DNA of 64,000 nucleotides from NCBI RefSeq assembly GCF_900116225.1, contig NZ_FOZZ01000005.1, positions 124,001-188,000 of the forward strand. The letters run 5' to 3'. The stretch comes from Sphingobacterium wenxiniae (GTDB lineage: Bacteria > Bacteroidota > Bacteroidia > Sphingobacteriales > Sphingobacteriaceae). The notes below the pieces were generated by a model. That model made no database searches, had not been told where the DNA came from, and saw only the letters and a program-made list of their open reading frames with translations. Position 1 is the first letter of the stretch; every line of letters begins with the position of its first letter. Positions 46,566 through 55,947 of this stretch are shown here, one piece after another. A program made the position numbers and the translations under genes.

Positions 46566-47831
46566 ATGCAACACGGAATAGAAGAAGCTACCCCATTAAT
46601 CAGCAATCAAGCGGCCGTATTTGGGTTATTGATGATCGTTTTGGGATTGGTATTCTATACCTCTAATTTAACGAATAAATATTTTCAGAAGTTCTATGCT
46701 ATCATTCCACCACTTCTTCTTTGCTATTTCATTCCAGGGATATTAAATTCTGCCAATATCATTGATGGAGAAAATTCACCCTTGACAGGAATCGGAAGCC
46801 GCTATTTTCTACCAGCCTGTTTAATCCTGTTTACACTTAACTTGGATCTCAAAGAGATGTGGAATCTCCGTAAGCGGGCAGGACTGATGTTTGCCACTGG
46901 AACCGTTGGTATCATACTTGGGGGGCCATTTGCTGTCTGGGTCACATCGCTTGTCGCCCCACAGGTCGTCGGTGGTGCGGGTCCTGATGAAGTATGGCGT
47001 GGGTTAGGTACTTTGTCGGGCTCGTGGATTGGTGGTAGCGCCAATCAGGTAGCACTCAGAGAAATCTTGCAACCTTCTCCTAAGTTATTCTCTTCTATTA
47101 TTGCTGTGGATGCTTTTGTTGCCTATATCTGGATGGCGTTATTGTTGTATGGTGCCAGTAAGGTAAAAAAAATGAATGCATTTTTTAAGGCTGATGCTTC
47201 GGATGTTGACGCTTTGATGAGACGAATGGACGCAAAAGTCAAAGCCAACAGCCGAATTCCGGAAACCAAAGATTTCATATTAATGCTCGCCCTCGCTATG
47301 GGAGGGACAGGATTAGCTGCGCTCCTTGCTGAACCTGTTGCTCAATACATGAGTAATAATCATCCTGAACTGGAAAAATTATCTTTGACCAACAGCTTCT
47401 TTTGGATTATCCTGATAGCAACTATTTTTGGTGTCATACTTTCTTTTACTCCTGCCCGAAAGTTGGAGAATGCAGGCGCTTCTAAAATTGCAACAACACT
47501 TCTCTACATGCTTATAGTCACCATTGGCATGCAGATGGACGTCTTAGCTATATTAGAAAACCCAGGTCTATTCTTTGTAGGATTCCTTTGGATATCATTT
47601 CATGCTACTCTTCTATTTATCATGGCAAAGATTATCAAAGCTCCGTTTTTTTATTTTGCAGTGGGAAGCATGTCCAATGTGGGGGGCGTTGCTTCCGCTA
47701 CCGTAACCTCGGCAGCCTTCCACCCATCGCTGATTTCAGTAGGCGTTATCCTTTCTGTATTCAGCTATGCGATCGGCACGTACGCAGGTTGGCTTACCGC
47801 AATTTTAATGCAGATGGTGTCGCCGGTATAG
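46566..47831 (+). CDS. DUF819 family membrane protein
   Basis: The 421-residue inner-membrane protein has about ten hydrophobic segments and matches DUF819 (GIGSRYFLPACLILFTLNLDLKEMW; GTLSGSWIGGSANQVALREIL). Relatives resemble glutamate- or citrate-type permeases, but no substrate is known. It diverges from the Gfo/Idh pair and may move a related metabolite; this is only suggested by position. Confidence 0.88.
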   Translation: MQHGIEEATPLISNQAAVFGLLMIVLGLVFYTSNLTNKYFQKFYAIIPPLLLCYFIPGILNSANIIDGENSPLTGIGSRYFLPACLILFTLNLDLKEMWNLRKRAGLMFATGTVGIILGGPFAVWVTSLVAPQVVGGAGPDEVWRGLGTLSGSWIGGSANQVALREILQPSPKLFSSIIAVDAFVAYIWMALLLYGASKVKKMNAFFKADASDVDALMRRMDAKVKANSRIPETKDFILMLALAMGGTGLAALLAEPVAQYMSNNHPELEKLSLTNSFFWIILIATIFGVILSFTPARKLENAGASKIATTLLYMLIVTIGMQMDVLAILENPGLFFVGFLWISFHATLLFIMAKIIKAPFFYFAVGSMSNVGGVASATVTSAAFHPSLISVGVILSVFSYAIGTYAGWLTAILMQMVSPV

Positions 47832-47848
47832 TTGATTCATAAAAGTTT

Positions 47849-47896
47849 AAGGTTCAAAGTTTGAGGTTTAGAAAAGAACCTTAAACTTTGAACCTT
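47849..47896. terminator. 20-bp hairpin between convergent genes
   Basis: Arms 47849-47868 and 47877-47896 differ at one position. Followed by AACTAAAAAATTGC. It separates the DUF819 gene from the GNAT-nitrilase gene; a U-run is lacking on both sides, so termination is only probable. Confidence 0.6.
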
Positions 47897-47918
47897 GAAC
47901 TAAAAAATTGCTCCTACA

Positions 47919-49430
47919 TCATTCTTTCAATCTTACTTCATACAGATCTTGTCGTCTATCTTTTAAAATCTTGACGGTACCATATTCATGTAAGTCACGT
48001 AGAGCGTATAAGTCCACGTCTGCAATCAGTACCATTTCTGTATTGGGAGTGGCTTCAGCTTTGATGCCATTATTGGGAAAAGCAAAATCCGAAGGTGTGA
48101 AAACAGCCGATTGCGAATATTGTATATCCATATTATTCACACGCGGAAGGTTACCTACACAGCCCGCAATGGCGACATAACACTCATTTTCAATAGCGCG
48201 GGCTTGCGCACAGGCTCGCACGCGCATATATCCATTCTGCGTATCGGTCATGAAAGGGACAAAAAGAAGTTGCATCCCTTGGTCAGCCATAATACGTCCC
48301 ACTTCTGGAAATTCCACATCATAGCAAATCAATAAACCGACTCTACCACAGTCCGTATCAAAAACCTTAATCTCATTTCCCCCGACCATCCCATAATACT
48401 TAAATTCATTGGGTGTGATATGGATCTTCTTATGCACATCCAATTTACCACTTCGATGACAGAGATAGGAAGCATTATACAGTTTTTTATATTCCATGAT
48501 AGGCATAGAACCCGCGATAATATTAACGTTATAGGTTACTGCCAGCTCCTGCATTTTTTCGATAATTTCCTGGGTTAGTTCCGAAAGTTTTTCCATCGCT
48601 GCCCGTTCCGGCAATTCGTTGTAAGGACTCATCAATGGTGTATTGAAAAACTCCGGAAACAGAATAAAATCTGTCCCATAGTCGCTCACCGCATCGACAA
48701 AAAACTCTACCTGATCGTAGAAATCCTGTACATCTTTGAACAGACGCATCTGCCACTGCACTAAGCCCAAACGTATCGTCTGCTTGCTAGCTGAGGCAGC
48801 CTTGGCATCCGGTTCATAATAAATATTATTCCACTCCAAAAGCGTCGCATATTCATTAGACTCCTTGTCCTCCGGCAAATAATTCTTAAGGATTTTCTTC
48901 ACATGGAAATCGTTGGACAGTTGGAAAGTCAATGTCGGATCGAAAATCTCTTTCCGCCGAACCTTCTCAATATAAGTCCGTGGCGCCATTTTATCCGCAT
49001 AATGGTGATAATTCGGGATACGCCCTCCCGCCACGATACCTTTTAGATTCATAGCCTCACACAACTCTTTACGAGCATCGTAAAGCCTACGTCCTAAACG
49101 CAACGATCGATGGTCAGGATGCACAAAGACTTCGATACCATATAGCGTATCCCCTTCATCATCATGTGTCGTAAACTTACCGTCATCGATGATTTCGTAA
49201 TATTTCTTGTAAAGATTGGTTTTCTTGGAATCTATAATTAAGGACAATGCACAGGCTACTACTCGCCCATTGAGTTCCACACACAATTGCCCATCAGGAA
49301 AGATGGTAATCAGGTCCTCGATATTCTCCCGGGTCCATACATCTCCGGCATCATCTCCATAAGCTTTCGCCATGGATTTTCTAAGGTCTTTGTAATCTTC
49401 TACGGTTAGATTTCGAACGTGTATATCCAT
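47919..49430 (-). CDS. Fused GNAT acetyltransferase / nitrilase-family hydrolase
   Basis: The 503-residue protein joins a GNAT domain (about 1-170; GIEVFVHPDHRSLRLGRRLYD is the acetyl-CoA motif) to a carbon-nitrogen hydrolase (about 225-500). The Glu-Lys-Cys triad is visible: Glu in LFPEFFNTP, Lys in VHKKIHITP, Cys in LLICYDVEFPE. The fused form is recurrent in Bacteroidota. The activity is unproven; a combination of amide hydrolysis and N-acetylation is implied. It is monocistronic between hairpins. Confidence 0.92.
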   Translation of the reverse strand: MDIHVRNLTVEDYKDLRKSMAKAYGDDAGDVWTRENIEDLITIFPDGQLCVELNGRVVACALSLIIDSKKTNLYKKYYEIIDDGKFTTHDDEGDTLYGIEVFVHPDHRSLRLGRRLYDARKELCEAMNLKGIVAGGRIPNYHHYADKMAPRTYIEKVRRKEIFDPTLTFQLSNDFHVKKILKNYLPEDKESNEYATLLEWNNIYYEPDAKAASASKQTIRLGLVQWQMRLFKDVQDFYDQVEFFVDAVSDYGTDFILFPEFFNTPLMSPYNELPERAAMEKLSELTQEIIEKMQELAVTYNVNIIAGSMPIMEYKKLYNASYLCHRSGKLDVHKKIHITPNEFKYYGMVGGNEIKVFDTDCGRVGLLICYDVEFPEVGRIMADQGMQLLFVPFMTDTQNGYMRVRACAQARAIENECYVAIAGCVGNLPRVNNMDIQYSQSAVFTPSDFAFPNNGIKAEATPNTEMVLIADVDLYALRDLHEYGTVKILKDRRQDLYEVRLKE

Positions 49431-49504
49431 TTAAAGTTTAACTGTTTAAGCGTTTAATTGTTTAACTGATCAATCGTTTATACAACAATCATACCTTTAA
49501 ATGG

Positions 49505-49538
49505 TTTTCAGTCCACGGTTTGGACCGTGGACTGAAAA
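49505..49538. other. Hairpin downstream of the DUF3467 gene
   Basis: Arms 49505-49519 and 49524-49538 pair over 15 bases (CAGTCCACGG...), loop TTGG. It is just after the DUF3467 stop on -, but no U-run follows, so it may be a transcript-end stabiliser or a weak terminator. Confidence 0.6.
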
Positions 49539-49542
49539 AAAA

Positions 49543-49884
49543 CTAGGCTTCGCCTGTAGGGCCACCAAAGTTTAGTGGCATGGCAGTCTCGTTCGTTTTT
49601 ATCGGACCATTATGTGCTTCATAACGGTTAACGTTATCCTGTAATGCTCCCAACAAACGCTTCGCATGTTCCGGAGTCAATACAATCCGTGATTTTACTT
49701 TTGCTTTAGGAATACCTGGCATGATTCGGATAAAATCCACGACAAATTCAGAATTAGAATGCGTAATGATTGCCAGATTACTGTATATCCCCTCTGCAAT
49801 TTCCTCGCTTAGCTCAATGCTCAGCTCATTGTTATTATCCACTGTTTCGTTATTGTTTTTCAAATCCATAAAATTAACATCCAT
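49543..49884 (-). CDS. DUF3467 protein
   Basis: The 113-residue cytoplasmic protein matches DUF3467: YSNLAIITHSNSEFVVDFIRIMPG...RIVLTPEHAKRLLGALQDNV. The function is unknown. The first 20 residues are Asn-rich. The ATG at 49884 is used; a second ATG at 49869 is equally plausible. It lies 65 bases after the M42 peptidase gene on the same strand. Confidence 0.9.
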   Translation of the reverse strand: MDVNFMDLKNNNETVDNNNELSIELSEEIAEGIYSNLAIITHSNSEFVVDFIRIMPGIPKAKVKSRIVLTPEHAKRLLGALQDNVNRYEAHNGPIKTNETAMPLNFGGPTGEA

Positions 49885-49949
49885 TTTAAAGTAAAAATTA
49901 AAAGGTAAAAAGTAAAAAATTAATCATAACCACTTTCACCACTGCCGCC

Positions 49950-51068
49950 TTATTTTACAAACGTACGGAAATCCTGTCCAGATTCGATACGCAAGAGCGC
50001 CTCGTAAATCAAACGGATAACATTGTCCACATCTTCTTTGTGTATCATCTCCACAGTGGTATGCATATAGCGCAACGGCAATGAAATCAACACCGAAGGT
50101 ACCCCTCCATTCGAATAAGCAAAGGCATCGGTATCAGTTCCAGTGAATCGAGAAGAAGCTTGACGTTGGAATGGGATTTCCTGTTTTTGAGCAACATCGA
50201 CCAAAAGCTTATTAAAGTTAATTTGAACAGCCGGTGCATAGGATAGCACAGGACCTTTCCCACACGCTAAATCCCCTTGGGTCACCTTATTGATCATGGG
50301 TGTTTGGGTATCATGCGTTACATCGGTTACGATAGCTAGATTCGGCTTGATATAATCAGCTATCATCTCTGCTCCCTTCAGTCCAATTTCCTCTTGTACC
50401 GAGTTTACGATATATAAACCAAAAGGTAGTTTCTTCTTATTTTCCTTCAGAAGGCGTGCTACTTCAGCAATCATAAATCCTCCCGCACGGTTGTCCAATG
50501 CCCGTCCAACATAATAGCGATCATTCAGCACCATGAATTCATCTTCATAAGTCACCACACAACCGACATGGATACCTAGCGCTTCCACTTCTTCCTTGGA
50601 TGTCGCTCCGCAATCCAAAAAGATATTTTTCAAAGATGGAGTCTCCTCCTTTTCACCCGAACGCGTATGGATAGCGGGCCAGCCAAACACAGCCTTGACA
50701 ACTCCTTTATCTGTATGAATATTTACACGTTTCGAAGGTGCTATTTGATGGTCCGAGCCACCATTACGGATAACATAGATTAGACCATCTTTCGTGATAT
50801 AATTTACAAACCAGGAGATCTCATCCGCATGAGCTTCTATAACAACCTTATACTCTGCTTTCGGGTTAATAATCCCCACAGCTGTACCATAATTATCAAT
50901 ATACGTCTCATCTACATACGGCTTCAGATAGTCTAACCACAGACGTTGCCCTTCCCATTCGAAGCCCGTAGGCGACGGATTATTGATATATTTTTCAAAA
51001 AAACCAAGTGACTTTTTCGTCACTACAGGCACATGTGCTTTTTCTCCTTTGTCTTTCTTATTTGCCAT
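49950..51068 (-). CDS. M42-family metallopeptidase
   Basis: The 372-residue enzyme is a co-catalytic zinc aminopeptidase. Metal ligands are visible: His in IEAHADEISWFV, Asp in ALDNRAGGFMIAEV, Glu-Glu in VQEEIGLKGAE, Asp in TDVTHDTQTP and His in YMHTTVEMIHKEDV. The N-terminal 20 residues are Lys-rich and not part of the fold. It probably degrades peptides in the cytosol. It starts the pair with DUF3467 on -. Confidence 0.93.
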   Translation of the reverse strand: MANKKDKGEKAHVPVVTKKSLGFFEKYINNPSPTGFEWEGQRLWLDYLKPYVDETYIDNYGTAVGIINPKAEYKVVIEAHADEISWFVNYITKDGLIYVIRNGGSDHQIAPSKRVNIHTDKGVVKAVFGWPAIHTRSGEKEETPSLKNIFLDCGATSKEEVEALGIHVGCVVTYEDEFMVLNDRYYVGRALDNRAGGFMIAEVARLLKENKKKLPFGLYIVNSVQEEIGLKGAEMIADYIKPNLAIVTDVTHDTQTPMINKVTQGDLACGKGPVLSYAPAVQINFNKLLVDVAQKQEIPFQRQASSRFTGTDTDAFAYSNGGVPSVLISLPLRYMHTTVEMIHKEDVDNVIRLIYEALLRIESGQDFRTFVK

Positions 51069-51154
51069 ATATTATTTTTTGACCTTTATTCTTGAATCTT
51101 CATTCTCTCAAAGTTATAAATTTCGTTGTATTCGCGTAAGATATTTGACGCATT

Positions 51155-51185
51155 ATTGAATTTTTAAAGGATAACCTTATCTTTA
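51155..51185 (+). promoter_or_regulatory. Promoter of lgt
   Basis: ATTG (51155-51158), exactly 19 bases, then TATCTTTA (51178-51185): one mismatch to the Bacteroidota -7 consensus. Only 18 bases separate it from the ATG at 51204. Confidence 0.65.
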
Positions 51186-51203
51186 CCGCACAATATATAC
51201 CAT

Positions 51204-52034
51204 ATGTATACACTATTTAACGCTATTCACTGGAATGCAGACCCCGTTATCTTTGAAATCGGGTCTTTCGGATTACGCTATTATGCCTTGTGTTTCCTTG
51301 CAGCTTTCGCCTGCTCTTATGTCTTGATGCTTAAAATCTTCATAAGAGAAGGAAAACCCCAAGAGCTGTTGGATCAGTTGAGCATTTATATATTCTTGGG
51401 CACCCTCATCGGTGCGCGTCTTGGGCATTGCCTATTCTACGAATTTGATTATTATATCAAGCATCCGCTGGAAATGATCCTCCCTTTTCGACAAGTAAAC
51501 GGAAGTTGGGAATTGACCGGGTTCCAAGGCCTGGCTAGCCATGGAGGCGCAATCGGTATTTTAATCGCATTATTGCTCTTCTCCAGGAAAACAAAAACGG
51601 ATTTTATGTGGATTACTGACCGCTTAGTCATTGTCATTCCTTTAGCAGGTGCTTTTGTACGTCTGGGAAATTTTTTCAACTCAGAAATCATCGGCTTGCC
51701 AGCTCCTGAAGGGTTGCCTTGGGCAGTAGTATTTGAGAAAGTAGACATGATTGCACGACATCCGGCACAATTATACGAAGCAATATGCTATGTACTCATC
51801 TTCATTATTCTATGGGCGATGTATCAGAAAAATGCAAAACCAAAACCTGGTTTACTATTTGGCATATTCCTCATTCTATTGTTCGGCACACGCTTCTTCA
51901 TTGAGTTCTTCAAAGAAAACCAAGAAGCTTTTGAAGATAATATGAAATTCAATATGGGGCAGCTTTTGAGTATTCCTTTTATGTTGGGAGGCTTGTTCCT
52001 TGCCTTACGGAAGACCAAGGAAACGAAAAAATAA
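51204..52034 (+). CDS. lgt: Prolipoprotein diacylglyceryl transferase
   Basis: The 276-residue inner-membrane enzyme transfers diacylglycerol to lipobox Cys residues. About seven hydrophobic segments are seen, with the conserved GLASHGGAIGI (near residue 112) and FVRLGNFFNSEIIGLP. The length is typical. The promoter at 51155-51185 leaves a leader of only about 10-15 bases. Its stop codon (52032-52034) is inside the 23-bp palindromic terminator. The lipoprotein at 9.3 kb is one expected substrate. Confidence 0.96.
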   Translation: MYTLFNAIHWNADPVIFEIGSFGLRYYALCFLAAFACSYVLMLKIFIREGKPQELLDQLSIYIFLGTLIGARLGHCLFYEFDYYIKHPLEMILPFRQVNGSWELTGFQGLASHGGAIGILIALLLFSRKTKTDFMWITDRLVIVIPLAGAFVRLGNFFNSEIIGLPAPEGLPWAVVFEKVDMIARHPAQLYEAICYVLIFIILWAMYQKNAKPKPGLLFGIFLILLFGTRFFIEFFKENQEAFEDNMKFNMGQLLSIPFMLGGLFLALRKTKETKK

Positions 52035-52076
52035 AGAAGAAACGGCGACCAAATTTGGTCGCCGTTTCTTCTTTAT
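52031..52076. terminator. Perfect 23-bp palindromic terminator between lgt and aroQ
   Basis: Centred at 52053/52054; GC-rich GGCGACC core with A/T ends (CTTCTTTAT). It includes the lgt stop codon and terminates both converging genes. Confidence 0.9.
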
Positions 52077-52085
52077 AAAGATTAG

Positions 52086-52502
52086 TTATAGAAAACTCTG
52101 AACGCCGAGTCTATAACTATTCAAACCAAACCCACAGATCACCCCGACACAATTTTGTGCCAGATAAGAATGGTGTCGAAAAGCTTCACGTTTATGCACA
52201 TTGGAAATATGTACTTCAATCACCGATGTAGTAACCGCTGCAATAGCATCTCCAAGCGCAACAGAAGTATGCGTATACGCTCCGGCATTGAACACAATAC
52301 CATCAAAGGAAAAACCGACTTCGTGTATCTTGTCGATAAGTGCTCCCTCATGGTTACTTTGGAAATAATGCAATTCAACAGCTGAAAACTCCTTTTTCAA
52401 CTCCTCAAAATAAGACAAGAAATCTTGGCTCCCGTATATGCTCTTCTCCCGAACACCTAACAGGTTGAGATTCGGGCCATTCAATATTAAAATCTTTTTC
52501 AT
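52086..52502 (-). CDS. aroQ: Type II 3-dehydroquinate dehydratase
   Basis: The 138-residue enzyme dehydrates 3-dehydroquinate in the shikimate pathway, as a dodecamer. Signature motifs: ILNGPNLNLLGVREKSIYG at the N-terminus (Arg and Tyr lid), NAGAYTHTSVALGDAI, and EVHISNVHKREAFRHHS (catalytic His and substrate-binding Asn/Ser). The length is normal. It is a separate pathway gene from the cluster at 1-4.6 kb. Confidence 0.97.
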   Translation of the reverse strand: MKKILILNGPNLNLLGVREKSIYGSQDFLSYFEELKKEFSAVELHYFQSNHEGALIDKIHEVGFSFDGIVFNAGAYTHTSVALGDAIAAVTTSVIEVHISNVHKREAFRHHSYLAQNCVGVICGFGLNSYRLGVQSFL

Positions 52503-52617
52503 AATCTATGTAAATGTAACAAAGAATTTCACAATATCATGCATTGAATAATTCAACCAATGTCTTTCTTCTCCACTCCTTATTCTTTCTTCTTTTCTCT
52601 TTCCTCTCTACTACCCT

Positions 52618-54240
52618 CTATATATCTCCATAAAAATTACGGAACGATGAGCGCAAACCGATGGAAATCACCCCGGATTTTTGGGTTGCTACATTTTCAG
52701 TCCTGTTATAACGTTGTGTGTATCCTACTTCAAAACGCAGGTTATATTTTGGGTTCAACACATAGGCTGCTTTTGCATCAGCATAAAACAGTTCATTTTT
52801 TACCCCTTGTCCAATGTAATTACCATATACGTTAGGCATTGTTTGATACGATTGAAAAATATCCCCTCCCATATTTGTTCCATCCGCAGGATCTGTGCCA
52901 TAACGGCTATACACGCCTTGCACTGAAAAATCAAAACGTTTCCATGAATAATTGGCAATCCCTAACAGCTCTTTAAAGTTCGCTCCACGAGGATGTGCCA
53001 GAGGCTCCCCATGGTTACTATAGTTGGATATAGAAACGAAATGTTGATATGTATATGGACGCACCACATTATATTCCAATAAGAAGTTTAGGTCTTTCAC
53101 CTTAAACATGTCAAATCCGCGTATACCAACTTGTGCACCCCATTTATTGTGTCCATATCCATTTCCACCAAAAAATTCTTTAGCTGTAAATTCTCCCAAT
53201 AGAAATTGACCATAAGTAGTTATATTATTCAATACTTTATACTTGGCATTCAAGCCCAGAAACATTTTATCTGGCGAAGTGGAATTATTAGATTCGACTG
53301 GACGCAGGAAAATTACTGGACTGATATAATTGAAGTCAAAGCCCCGATGTCCGGCCTGATTACGATTCGCCCAGACTACAGCTTGAAAAAAGCCGATAGA
53401 CAGACGATTAGTAGCATTGTAATCCAAATATTGAAAAGCCCCCCATTTAATACCATCGCCAAAACGTCCTCCTGAATCCAACGAGTCTATCCGAGGATTT
53501 TTAGGGTCATTCATATATGCCCATATCGAAGTATATTGCACATTGCCGATTTTACCTGTTAATTTCAAATGAGCATAATTGGAAGAAAAGTCCGACAACA
53601 ATAAAGAGCGGTACCCATCACCAATATGATTTTTATCGTAAGCCAGCGTTGTCTGGAAATAATCACTAAAATCGTAAGTCAGACTTGCAGTGGCATACAT
53701 CCAATCTTTCTTATTATTAGATTGATGTTTTACTGTACCCTGTCCTGGAACAACGTTATTACGGTCGATATAATCCGTCAGGTATTGTGGAAACAATGCC
53801 TGGTTCTCATATGCATTCGCATGAAAAGTAAATTTATCCTTTATAGTAAGCCCTACCTGGAATCCTCTTGTATTCAACCACGTTGTTGGTTTATTCTCAT
53901 CTATAAGATCCTTCCCTATCACAAAATCCGGCATAAAATCCAGAAAGAAAGTATGATCTTCTTTATTCACTTCAACCAGATGCTCGTTAAAAATCTTACG
54001 CATAAACAAATTTTCTGAATCCACCTGATTGGCACTTTGTAATGAATCCATTCGGTTCAGCAAATCCCCCTTAAACAGGTAAGGTTTCGAAGCGGTATGC
54101 AAGCGAGTATTTGGGGAGTATAGTATATTGCTATACTTTTGAGTATGTTGAAAAGAATAAGTCTGGTTTTTCACCTGTGCTTCGACAGAAACAACTGTTA
54201 ACAAAAACACAGAAAGTAGCGACAGATAGCTAAACTTCAT
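52618..54240 (-). CDS. RemB/Wzi-like outer-membrane beta-barrel protein
   Basis: The 540-residue protein has a signal peptide (MKFSYLSLLSVFLLTVVSVEAQ) and a long beta-barrel body with many aromatic-ended strands. It resembles the gliding protein RemB and the capsule-assembly Wzi family, seen in FISPVIFLRPVESNNS and the repeated YNVVRPYTYQ-like strands. A role in polysaccharide attachment or surface movement is inferred from family resemblance only. The ATG at 54240 is chosen, as it starts the signal peptide; 12 extra upstream codons exist. It stands alone on -. Confidence 0.72.
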   Translation of the reverse strand: MKFSYLSLLSVFLLTVVSVEAQVKNQTYSFQHTQKYSNILYSPNTRLHTASKPYLFKGDLLNRMDSLQSANQVDSENLFMRKIFNEHLVEVNKEDHTFFLDFMPDFVIGKDLIDENKPTTWLNTRGFQVGLTIKDKFTFHANAYENQALFPQYLTDYIDRNNVVPGQGTVKHQSNNKKDWMYATASLTYDFSDYFQTTLAYDKNHIGDGYRSLLLSDFSSNYAHLKLTGKIGNVQYTSIWAYMNDPKNPRIDSLDSGGRFGDGIKWGAFQYLDYNATNRLSIGFFQAVVWANRNQAGHRGFDFNYISPVIFLRPVESNNSTSPDKMFLGLNAKYKVLNNITTYGQFLLGEFTAKEFFGGNGYGHNKWGAQVGIRGFDMFKVKDLNFLLEYNVVRPYTYQHFVSISNYSNHGEPLAHPRGANFKELLGIANYSWKRFDFSVQGVYSRYGTDPADGTNMGGDIFQSYQTMPNVYGNYIGQGVKNELFYADAKAAYVLNPKYNLRFEVGYTQRYNRTENVATQKSGVISIGLRSSFRNFYGDI

Positions 54241-54465
54241 ATCATATATAATTATGCTAAACCTCAGGAATAGCAAATTTCATTCCTAATTATTTTCTGT
54301 GCAAAGCTACAATAATATCGGGGAATCGTGAAGTATCGTATTGTATTCTTCAGCATCTGAAACTTTGAAAAATTCTGAACGCTAAAAACCTAAACATCCT
54401 TTTCTATTTTTTTTCTTATCTTTCGGGAATTATAAATTAAGCAATACATATATTATCGATATATC

Positions 54466-55884
54466 ATGAAACGTAGAACATTTCTTCAAAATGCGGCAGC
54501 TTTAGGTGCGGGTGTAATGGCGAGCAAATTCTCTTTTGCCGAAAGCTTCGATACCTTCCCTACTGTACGTGTTTCCGCGGACCAGAGACATTTTTCAAGC
54601 GCTGTAATTGAGGACGCTATCAAAGAATTTCAAAAAAATGTGGCAAATAAAGAGTTGGGTTGGCTCTTCAACAACTGTTTCCCAAACACATTGGACACCA
54701 CAGTATACGATGAATCAACTGCAGCCAAAAAGCTGACCTATGTCATTACCGGAGATATTGATGCCATGTGGCTACGGGATAGTAGCGCGCAGGTATGGCC
54801 GTACTTACAGTTTATGAAAAAAGACCGTAAGCTGCAGGATTTGATTTTAGGGCTTATCAACAAACAATCGCAGTGTATCAATATCGACCCTTACGCGAAC
54901 GCTTTCTACAATGACCCCACAAAAAAAGGAGAATGGTTTTCAGATCATACGCAAATGAAACCAGGTATCCACGAACGCAAATGGGAAATCGATTCGCTTT
55001 GTTATCCTATTCGCTTGGCTTACCATTACTGGAAAGAGACTAACGATGCTACAGCTTTTGACGAGGAGTGGGTAAAAGCACAGGAAAATATTTATAAGAC
55101 ATTTGTTGAACAACAGCGCAAAGATGGTAACAGCCCTTACGTGTTCTCCCGGACAACAAACCGTGGTACTGATACTCTGCAAGTTGATGGCTTAGGTTAT
55201 CCTGTCAACCCCGTAGGACTTATTTGTTCGGCATTCCGTCCTTCGGATGACTGTACGATCTTCCTGTTTTTAATCCCGTCAAACCTTTTTGCGGTGACCA
55301 GCTTACGCCAATCCGCTGAGATTCTGCGCAAGGTGAAAAACAACACCGACCTGGCAACCCGAATGGAAAATCTGGCGAATGAGGTGGAGGAAGCCGTAAA
55401 CCGTTATGGTATCGTAAACCACCCAGAGCACGGGCGCGTTTATGCTTTCGAGGTCGATGGATTTGGAAGCTACATGATGATGGATGATGCCAACGTGCCG
55501 TCCTTGCTTGCCTTGCCTTATTTAGGTGCAGTAGATGTAAACGATGAAGTGTATCAACGTACACGTAAATTCATTCTATCGGAAAAAAATCCATTTTTCT
55601 TTAAGGGAACAGCAGCAGAAGGCATTGGGGGCCCACACATCGGGCGCGATATGATCTGGCCGATGGCTATTATCATGCGGGCGTTTACCTCGACTGATGA
55701 AAATGAAATCCAAACTTGTATCGAAACCTTGCGCAAAACACATGGTGACACAGGTTTTATGCACGAATCTTTCCACAAAGACGATCCGAAAAAATTCACA
55801 AGACATTGGTTCGCATGGACAAATACTTTATTCGGTGAACTCCTTTGGAAAACTTACAAAGAAAAACCATCTTTGCTGAAGTAA
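54466..55884 (+). CDS. GH125 metal-independent alpha-mannosidase (Tat-exported)
   Basis: The 472-residue protein begins with a twin-arginine signal (MKRRTFLQNAAALGAG) and matches GH125 over its length (NNCFPNTLDTTV; ITGDIDAMWLRDSSAQVWPYL; WEIDSLCYPIRLAYHYWK). GH125 enzymes remove terminal alpha-1,6-linked mannose. The periplasm is the expected site. A -7-like TATCTTTC lies about 43 bases before the ATG. It is followed by a hairpin, then murI on the same strand. Confidence 0.93.
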   Translation: MKRRTFLQNAAALGAGVMASKFSFAESFDTFPTVRVSADQRHFSSAVIEDAIKEFQKNVANKELGWLFNNCFPNTLDTTVYDESTAAKKLTYVITGDIDAMWLRDSSAQVWPYLQFMKKDRKLQDLILGLINKQSQCINIDPYANAFYNDPTKKGEWFSDHTQMKPGIHERKWEIDSLCYPIRLAYHYWKETNDATAFDEEWVKAQENIYKTFVEQQRKDGNSPYVFSRTTNRGTDTLQVDGLGYPVNPVGLICSAFRPSDDCTIFLFLIPSNLFAVTSLRQSAEILRKVKNNTDLATRMENLANEVEEAVNRYGIVNHPEHGRVYAFEVDGFGSYMMMDDANVPSLLALPYLGAVDVNDEVYQRTRKFILSEKNPFFFKGTAAEGIGGPHIGRDMIWPMAIIMRAFTSTDENEIQTCIETLRKTHGDTGFMHESFHKDDPKKFTRHWFAWTNTLFGELLWKTYKEKPSLLK

Positions 55885-55905
55885 TATAGATTATTCAGCT
55901 ATACG

Positions 55906-55939
55906 TAAAGCGTTGGCAGAGTAATCTGCCAACGCTTTA
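55906..55939 (+). terminator. Terminator between GH125 and murI
   Basis: Arms 55906-55920 and 55925-55939 are perfectly paired with loop GTAA, ending in TTTATTATTTAT. It lies only 8 bases before the murI start, so it may also shape murI translation. Confidence 0.8.
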
Positions 55940-55947
55940 TTATTTAT

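Noticed and set aside
53206-54018. Plus-strand frames of 89 and 130 codons across the RemB/Wzi-like gene
   Set aside because: They are antisense to a long beta-barrel gene with a signal peptide, and their translations look random.
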